A DNA stretch of 64,000 bases, from assembly GCA_027972325.1 (NCBI GenBank), contig JAPMOS010000005.1, positions 62,001 through 126,000 on the forward strand. Direction: 5' to 3'. This document shows positions 57,542 to 64,000 of the stretch, in pieces (the first letter of the stretch is position 1; each line of letters begins with the position of its first letter). The notes below the pieces were generated by a model. That model worked only from the letters and a program-made list of their open reading frames with translations, made no database searches and was not told the DNA's origin. Origin of the DNA: Paratrimastix pyriformis. Taxonomy: Eukaryota; Preaxostyla; Paratrimastigidae. Position numbers and translations under genes: made by a program.

Positions 57542-60500
57542 ACGGACTTCGGGACCTCAACCCCGAAACGGCAACGTTGTGACCAACCGCTCGATCAACA
57601 CCATCATCACCATTCTGTCATCACCATCACCATCATCGTGGCTGTGGCTGCGGGTGGCGCGCAGTGGTGGCCACGGACTATGCGGGGCTGACGAGCCAGC
57701 CCACGGGAGGCAGCTCGGTCAACTACACCCGCATCGACATGGCCAAGCCCCTCGCCCGCCTGGTGCACGACGGGCCCAGCGCCCTCGTTCAGCGGGACAT
57801 CGCCCCCAGCACACAGGTGGTCGCCACCTGGTCGTTCACGGCCCCCTCGGGCATCCGGGGGTACGTGGCCCGGGTGCTGGTCGGCAGCTGCGACGGGATC
57901 GGCCGCTACGAGAGCGACCCCACCACCAACACCACCTACTGGTTCCCCACCAGCCTCGTCCAGGTCCGGCCGCTCGGGGCAGGGGGCGGGAAAGGGATGT
58001 GCGCCTTGTTGCCTCTCCCGCCCCTGTCCCTGCGTGGCTGACACTGTTCCACCACCACCCACCCACCCACTCACCCACCCACCCCCGCGGGCCTGCAGTA
58101 CGACCGGACCAGCCACGAGATGCTGGTGGTGGCCGTCCAGGCCACGAGCAACGCCGGCACTCCGAGCGATTGGTTCTGCTCCCCCGGGGCCGTGGTCCGC
58201 CCTCCTCTCGCCCTCCTCTCGCCCTCCTCTCGCCCTCCTCTCGCCCTCCTCTCGCCCTCGCCCACCCGTGCCCGCCGCCCTGGCCCACCACCCACCCCGC
58301 TCCTCCTCCTTGCGCCTCGACAGTACGGCGGCACGGGCCCTGAGGGCGGCCTGGTGCGGTGGCTGGGCGCGGCCCTGACCAGCGACCGGACCGCGGGTGC
58401 TGGCGCCCCGGCCCTGGACCCGGCCCTGGATGGGGCCTTCCCGCCCCTCGACCAGCTCAAACTCGTCGCCGGCGGGCCCCACGACACGGACCGCTGCCTG
58501 ACCGTCGCCTGGGGCGACTTTGCCGTGCCGGCCCTCAACGGGGCCGCCCGCTACACGGTCCAGGTGGGCCGCACCCGGGGGGCCTCCGACATCCTGTCCC
58601 AGCGGCCGGCGGGCCTCCGGACCGAGATGACCCTCTGCCAGCTGCCCGCCGGGGTGCCCATGTGGGCCACCGTCTGCGTCTGGGACTGGGCCGACCGCTC
58701 GGCATGGTCCGTCGCCCCGCACACATCCCCGGGGGCGGTAAGAGGAGAGGGAGGGACGCATTGCGGCTTGTCAATGGACTCACCTCTCGCATTCACCACA
58801 CCGCTTCCTGCCCGGCAGCGCCACGACAGGTTACGGGGTGACATGGGCCATCAACGAGCCGGCCCCGCTGGAGGGCGTGACGGGGTCCCTCAGCGACACG
58901 GGTCGCCCCATCGGCTGCATCCGCAGCAACCACACCGCGGCCTCTGCCGACAGGGTCGGGGGAGGGGAGGACTGGCTGTGTGCGGGCCTGACAGCCCCCG
59001 TGGAGGGGGCCCTCGAGGGGACCCTGGACCCGGACAACCGAACGGCCGTTCTGCAGCTGAGCCTGGGCCCCAGCCCGGCCGAGTTCATCTGCGCCGCCCA
59101 GTGGGAGGTCAGCACCGCCCTCGACATGCCCGCCCCCGACGTGGTGGCCCGGCAGACGGTCTTCTTCGACTGGGGCGCCGCGGGGCCCCGGGCTGCCCTG
59201 AACGTCAACATCCCCCTGTCGGGGCTGCCCCCGGCCAGCAGCACGGCCACGAGGACCCTCTTCCTAGTGGTGCGCACCTTCACCTGCGCCAAGCGGGAGG
59301 GACGGGCCGTGGTGGTGCTCAGCCTGACCCGGCATGGCCCCCGCCCCACGGGGCCCTTGGCGGTGCGGGTCTCGGCGGTTGCCCCGAGGTACGACTACGA
59401 CCTGGTCTTCACCTTCCCGGCCTACGCGGCCCCGGCTTGGGTGCCGGTGCTGCGCTACCGCTGGATGGTCGCCGACCGGACGGTGAACGAGACGGGGGCC
59501 CCCATCGGCGGGCTGGTGATGGAAGGGACCCTCGACCCGGCCTCGGCCAGCCCGGCGGGGGCCTTCGAGGTGCGGCTCCCCGAACTCGACCCGCCCCGGG
59601 AGGACTTCCACAGCGGGCACACTTACCTCATCCAGGCCGTGGCCGAGAGCCTGGCCGGGCCCGACACGGCCCTGGGGGTGCTCGCCAAGTCGGTCGTCTT
59701 CGACAGCCACGACCCGGTCATCGCGCGCCTGGTGGGCTGGCAGCAGGCCCTGCGGGACGAGGACCTCTTCGACCTGGCCGCCAACCGGACGGCAACATTC
59801 GAGGGGCTCCTCTGCGCCAACGCCACCCTCTACGGGCGCTTCAGCGGCCTCCGCACCGTACGCATCCTCTGGGGCACGACGCCAGGCCGGGACGACATGG
59901 GCAACTGGACCCGCACCTACGCGGCCCCGAGCCCCCTCCTGCCCAACCGGCTGACCGTCTGCGTGGGGCCCTTCACGATGGACAACCCCCAGCTGCGCCC
60001 CGACCGGCGCTACTACGTCAGCCTCTGGGCCAGCAACACCCTGAGCCGGACGGCGAGCCTGGTGAAGGAGGTGCAGCTGGTGGGACTGCAGGGCCCCGGC
60101 ACGGTCAGCGTGCATCACTGCGCCGAGTGGGAGGGCCCGGCCCACGATGTGCCCCTGACCTGGGGCGGCAGGATGGACGCTCAGAGCCAGACGGCCCGGG
60201 TCTGCCTCCGCTGGGCCGGCTTCGGGGCGGCGCCCCTGATTCGGGTGGGCCGCAGCCCGGGCGAGCCGTTGCTGACCCACCAGGCCAGCGGGCCCGAGGG
60301 CGAGCACGTGCTGGTCCGGGACGCCACCGAGAGCGGCCCCTGGCTGCAGGACCGGGACGCCTACTGGCTGGCGGCCACCGCGACCATGCCCGGGGGCGGC
60401 GGCCTGACCCGGACGGCCGTCAGCGAGGGTGTCGTCATTGACGCGCAGCCGCCCCGGCCCTGGCTGGCCGAGGCGCAGTGGGTCTGCGTCAACCGGACGG

Positions 60501-61773
60501 CCACCAGCCCCGCGATGGCCCTCCTGAGCCCCGACTGCGCGGCTGCCGAGGGCCGCCTGGGGCTGGTGGTCTTCCTGGTTGAGCAGGGCACCAGCCCGGT
60601 CGCCCTGGCCGACATCCGGGTCATGGTGACCCGGGCCGACGGAGCCCCCGTTGGCCAGTCGGCCGCCGACGAGGAGGCCGTAGCCAACCCCACCGAGTGG
60701 TCGGTGAACACCCCCGACCGGCTCTACCGGTGGCTCTCGGGCCCCGAGTGCGACTGGGCCAACTTGGAATGCGGCGTCCAGTACACCGCCAACGTCACCG
60801 CCACCAACGGGCTCGCACGGACGGCCTCCGTCAGCAGGTCCGTGCCCCTGCCCCTGCTCGTGGTGGTGTGAGGGAAGGGATTGGGCGCCCTTTTCACGGT
60901 ATTTGTCGTGCCTGCCCCCCTTTGGGTACCGCGCTGAGCTGCGGCAGCGCGGTGGGGCCCGCCCTGCGGCCCGTCGCCTCGGCGACCATCTCCCAGGGCC
61001 ACGAGTCGGGTGCCCATATCGTGGCCACCCAGGCCGTCATCAGCCCGGCCACCGCCGTCGACACCCAGCCTGTGGGCTTCCAGTGGGCGTGCGCCTTCGC
61101 CCGGGGCCAGTGGTGGATGGCCGGCGAGGGCAGGCCGCTGCCGCTTCGGTGCGAGTACAACGCCACCGACCCCACCAACCCGGACGGCCCGGCCCCGCTG
61201 GTCGAGTGGGCACTGGGCACCCGCCCCAACGGGACCGACATCCTCGCTTGGACGCCCTGCCAGGCCGCCCTCCGCCAGTGCGTGCTGGGCCCGGAGCGGG
61301 CGGGGTCGCTGGTGGCCGACTGGAGCGGCTACACCCTGTGGATTGTGGCGCGGGCCTACCGGGTGGGCGACCCCTCGTCGGCCAGCTGGGCGGCCACCTC
61401 CGTGCGGCTGGAGCGGACCCAGCCCACGGTGGGAGCCGCCTGGATCCAGTGCCGCGAGGATGCAGTCGCCGGCTGGCAGGCCGTGGTGGGCTGGCAGGAC
61501 CTCTACGATACCGAGAGCGGCATGCACAATATCACTGTCACCTTGTCCCGGTTCGGCCAGGGCCCGGCACCCAGCCCCGCCCAACAGTCACTGCCCGAGG
61601 TCTTCGTCACCGGGGACGAGTCACCTCCCACCCGAAGCCAGTTCGGTTGGGCCATTCGGCGGCCAGTCGTCACGACACCTGTGGAAGGTGTCAACCTGCT
61701 CTGTCCTTATAGCGCCACCATCCGCTATTGTGACCGGGTGGGCTGGTGTGCTGAACAGCAGATTGGAGGATGA
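50018..61773 (+). CDS. Large secreted protein: signal peptide, beta-rich head, FN3-like repeats
   Basis: Starts MFFLRPLFITLAFGCAFFVAA, a clear signal peptide. Exon 1 runs to 50635; the intron 50636-50681 (GTGTAT...ACAG, 46 bases) joins GGIRN in phase to RLYNPRGVRLTLPS. The first ~350 residues are beta-rich with repeated short strands (RYVYVSVQLTGGTSSRLYYF, QLYLAAYSGDDLEVWRCAG), like a propeller. FN3-like units follow, for example WGTTPGRDDMGNWT with RRYYVSLWASNTLS, and LGTRPNGTDILAWTP. One exon, 58819-60836, is over 2 kb. The last exon ends CDRVGWCAEQQIGG with no TM or GPI-like tail, so it is probably secreted. NxT sites are abundant. Several exon joins (51.1-51.25, 53.0-53.2, 54.1-54.6 kb) are unresolved. 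Its plan repeats the C-terminal half of the giant minus gene. Confidence 0.68.
52080..52335. repeat. Degenerate (GAT)n / (GGT)n array in an intron of the plus-strand giant
   Basis: GAT, GGT and GAG-GAT triplets over 250 bases. The array lies between the exon ending AFSQQRQVYYATSPWL (splice site GTCCGC near 52040) and the exon starting LEGITASDPQ near 52425. It matches in type the CAT array at 21.3 kb in the opposite gene. Confidence 0.9.
57016..57140. repeat. 13-base minisatellite (CTCGCCTGCCTCC)n
   Basis: About nine perfect tandem 13-mers starting a few bases after a GTCCGC splice site at 57005. Confidence 0.93.
58197..58262. repeat. 11-base minisatellite (CTCCTCTCGCC)n
   Basis: Six tandem 11-mers immediately after a GTCCGC 5' splice site near 58195, in an intron of the plus-strand giant. 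Confidence 0.92.
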
Positions 61774-62209
61774 GAAGTCCATATTTCGAGTCGTCGCGGT
61801 TTTTCTTTTTGGGAGGGGTTTGTCTCGGTCATTGCATTTTTTAAATTATCATGAATTGTTTCGCCCCAGCGAGATATTTGTTGTTCTTTTGTGGACTTGT
61901 ACTCAAAGATCCAGCCGACCTTTTGGCACAGAAACGTGGGATCGAAATCGCCGATAATAATGAAGCCTGGTTGTGGCAAAAACACGGAAAAAACATGCCC
62001 ACTCACTGGGCTGGGGGTGATGAGGCGATGCCTTTTGAGCCGATGAGGTAGCGCGGTGACGAATGCAGCCTCGTGTCTAAATCAGGAACCATGAGAAGGA
62101 ATCGCCACAAAAGATTCTATCCCCAATTCCCTACTCACCTCGAACACGTACTTTTTCAAACCTTCAAACGCTCAGCGCATCCAACACCTGGTAAGATTAG
62201 CAAGCCGTC
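61774..62209. other. AT-rich spacer before the third large gene
   Basis: About 436 bp with T-rich runs (61798-61850), a 66-codon + ORF (61851-62051, MNCFAPARYLLFFCGLVL...) and a 93-codon minus ORF (62006-61725). Neither has recognisable similarity or clear coding character, so I treat the region as 3' UTR of the upstream gene plus promoter of the next. Confidence 0.45.
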
Positions 62210-64000
62210 ATGCGACTTTTGTGGCTTGTTTTTCTTCTTCCTCTCGTTTTGGGCCGCGATTGCGGAACATTAACCGATCGTGCAGGGGAAATTGACCCCT
62301 ACCCATGCTGCGATGACGGATCATGCACATTTGAGGTGAATCCCATCATGACTCCCGACGAAGTCCTTATTTTGTATATGTATTCGTGCTCTGATGAATC
62401 AATTGTTTTTTTGACGCTTGATGATCATCGGGAATATCAGCGGTACCCATTGAACGACACGGCTCCAGTCTATGCTGACTCTAAGGGGTTACAGATCGTT
62501 CTGCAGCCCGCCACATCCTCCAAGACTTGCCATTTTCAATATCACGTGCAGGCAACTTCAGGTCCGCTTTCCCAATTGAAGAGTCACATCAATCACACCC
62601 ACCCCCATCTCTCAGTCAAGGTTTCCGGGAATAACCCAGAGATTGACAGCCCTCCATCGGTGGACATCAATGCCATTGTTCAAGTTCTACCCTTGACCCG
62701 GTTCGTTTCGACAGTCGCCGTGACCGTGATCAACAATGCCACCGGGCAGCGCCAGAACTTCACCACCAGCTTTGCCTCCCGGGAGACCGCCCTTGGTCTG
62801 TTTGGTCATGCTGGCCCCGGGGGGATGCTCATACCGCCTCCCTTTTAGGGTCACTGAAATGGCGGGTCGATCAGACCCTCTACCCCCCGGGTGTGTACAC
62901 CATGGAGTTGACCTCCACCGACGCCTCCCGCCCCTGGCAGGCCAAGTCGGACCTGTTCGAGGTGCGCAAGCGCTCCCTGACCGTGTCCACTTTCGTGAGC
63001 GAGGTCGACACGACCACCAAGAAATGGTCGGCCCGGCACCCCCGGCCAATCCGCCCCCGCCCGCCCACGCACCGCCTCCCGCCCCCACTCACCGCCCGTC
63101 TCACCGGCTGCCCCCGCAGGGGTGAGCTGCCCCTCCTGGGCCACTTGGTCATCCGCACGGCGGGCGTGCCGCTCTCGCTGAGCCATCCCGAGCTGCGCGT
63201 GGAGCTGGTCGACCCGGCCACGGGCGCCGTCCTGTACCTCATCGCCGCCGCCACCAACGACACCGGTCCGCCCAGTGCCCTGCGGCCAGGCGTCCCTACT
63301 GGCAGAGGCGGAGGAGCCGGGGTACCAACCGCTCCGCTGGGGCTCGGGTGGGTGGCGGGGGCGGGGGCGGTTCTCCAGAGTCGAGCAGCGGGCTGGCGTG
63401 GGAGGTGACCGAGCCGGCCGTGGCGGTGGGCCAGGTGGTGGCCGCCCGGGTGAGCTCCGTCGCGGACGGCTCCCTGGTGGCGCTCTCGGCCAACTACACC
63501 GTCCTCGGTCCGTCCTGCCCCCCCCCCCCCCCATCACCCTCCCTCTCCCATCCCCCCATCCGGCTCCCTCGCCGACGCCCGCCCTTCCACCTTCGTCATC
63601 CCCCTTCCTCCTCCTCCTCCTCCTCCTCCTCCTCCTCCTCCTCCTCCTCCTCCTCCTCCTCCTCCTCCTCCTCCTCCTCCTCCTCCTCCTCCTCCTCCCT
63701 CCCCTCCCCTCCCCCCATTCATCCCACCCCAGCGGGCCATCTGCGTGCCCTCTCGACCTGGGCGCAGGGCCTCTACCTGGACTGGGTGGGGCTGCCCCCG
63801 TCGCACTACCCGCGGCTCTCCTTCGCCCTCGAGCACAGCCCCACCCTCCGCTACGAGGCCCTCACCAACGTCACCAACGACGGCAACGAATGTCCGCCTG
63901 CCCTCGCGCTGCCCTTCAGCGGGCCCCCTTCGTCCAGGGACCGCCTCCTGGCCCCCTCGGCCTCCCTCCCCAAACGCTGACCGCAGCGGCGCGTCTCCCT
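62210..64000 (+). CDS. N-terminal part of a third large secreted protein; continues past the window
   Basis: Starts MRLLWLVFLLPLVLG, a short strong signal peptide, then a Cys-rich head (CGTLTDRAGEIDPYPCCDDG, SCTFEV) and beta-rich sequence with NxT sites. Introns: 62562-62615 (GTCCGC...CTCAG, 54 bases, also readable in frame), 62796-62848 (GTCTGT...TTTTAG, 53 bases, joining ETALG in phase to SLKWRVDQTLYPPGVYTMEL), 63027-63119 (GTCGGC), 63266 on (GTCCGC), near 63508 (GTCCGT, carrying a long TCC repeat) and 63892 on (GTCCGC). The next exon probably starts near 63986 after CCGCAG. The GC content rises steeply after the second intron. No family recognised beyond a secreted, glycosylated beta-rich protein; a paralogue of its neighbours is likely. 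Confidence 0.65.
63605..63698. repeat. (TCC)n array in an intron of the third gene
   Basis: About 30 TCC units on the sense strand, upstream of a CCCCAG 3' splice site near 63732. Confidence 0.93.

Noticed and set aside
61725-62051. Small ORFs on both strands (66 and 93 codons) as genes
   Set aside because: No family, no splice support, and both fall in the AT-rich spacer; chance ORFs are likely.

Overview
The window is dense, GC-rich nuclear DNA of a eukaryote with many introns. I see no rRNA, tRNA or CRISPR array. Two recognisable housekeeping genes, a USP5/UBP14-type deubiquitinase and a UFSP2-type UFM1 protease, prove it is eukaryotic, with a UFM1 pathway. GC content, microsatellite-filled introns, FN3-like giant surface proteins and odd splice sites suggest a free-living protist. 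I cannot name it; a GC-rich metamonad is only a guess.

Layout: (1) 1-1938, minus: USP5-like gene, 3' end off the left edge. (2) 2334-3483, minus: UFSP2-like gene. (3) 3697-49931, minus: by my reading one giant gene of about 46 kb and roughly 100 introns, coding for a protein of the order of 10,000 residues. In protein order it has a signal peptide, a vitellogenin-N/LPD_N-like lipid-transfer module, a very long alpha-helical region, a beta-rich propeller-like domain, a long run of FN3-like repeats, one transmembrane segment and a short acidic/His/Pro tail. (4) 50018-61773, plus: a second large secreted protein, head to head with the giant gene across only 86 bp, with a beta-rich head and FN3-like repeats. 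(5) 62210 to beyond 64000, plus: the start of a third large secreted protein.

The most unusual genome-wide signal is the 5' splice site. Where flanking protein homology fixes the exon ends (USP5, UFSP2), introns begin GTCCGC or close variants (GTCTGC, GTCGGC, GTTCGC, GTCAGT, GTCCGT), not GTRAGT. G at +5 is kept, C dominates at +3, and 3' ends are ordinary CAG/TAG. The same signal recurs at several dozen exon ends on both strands. Introns are also where nearly all simple repeats and poly-C/poly-G runs sit.

Two introns of the giant gene hold insertions flanked by direct repeats that look like target-site duplications. One (38677-39884) has an oligo(A) end and its own open reading frames, so it looks like an LINE-mobilised retrocopy. 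The other (24214-24541) has no recognisable coding content.
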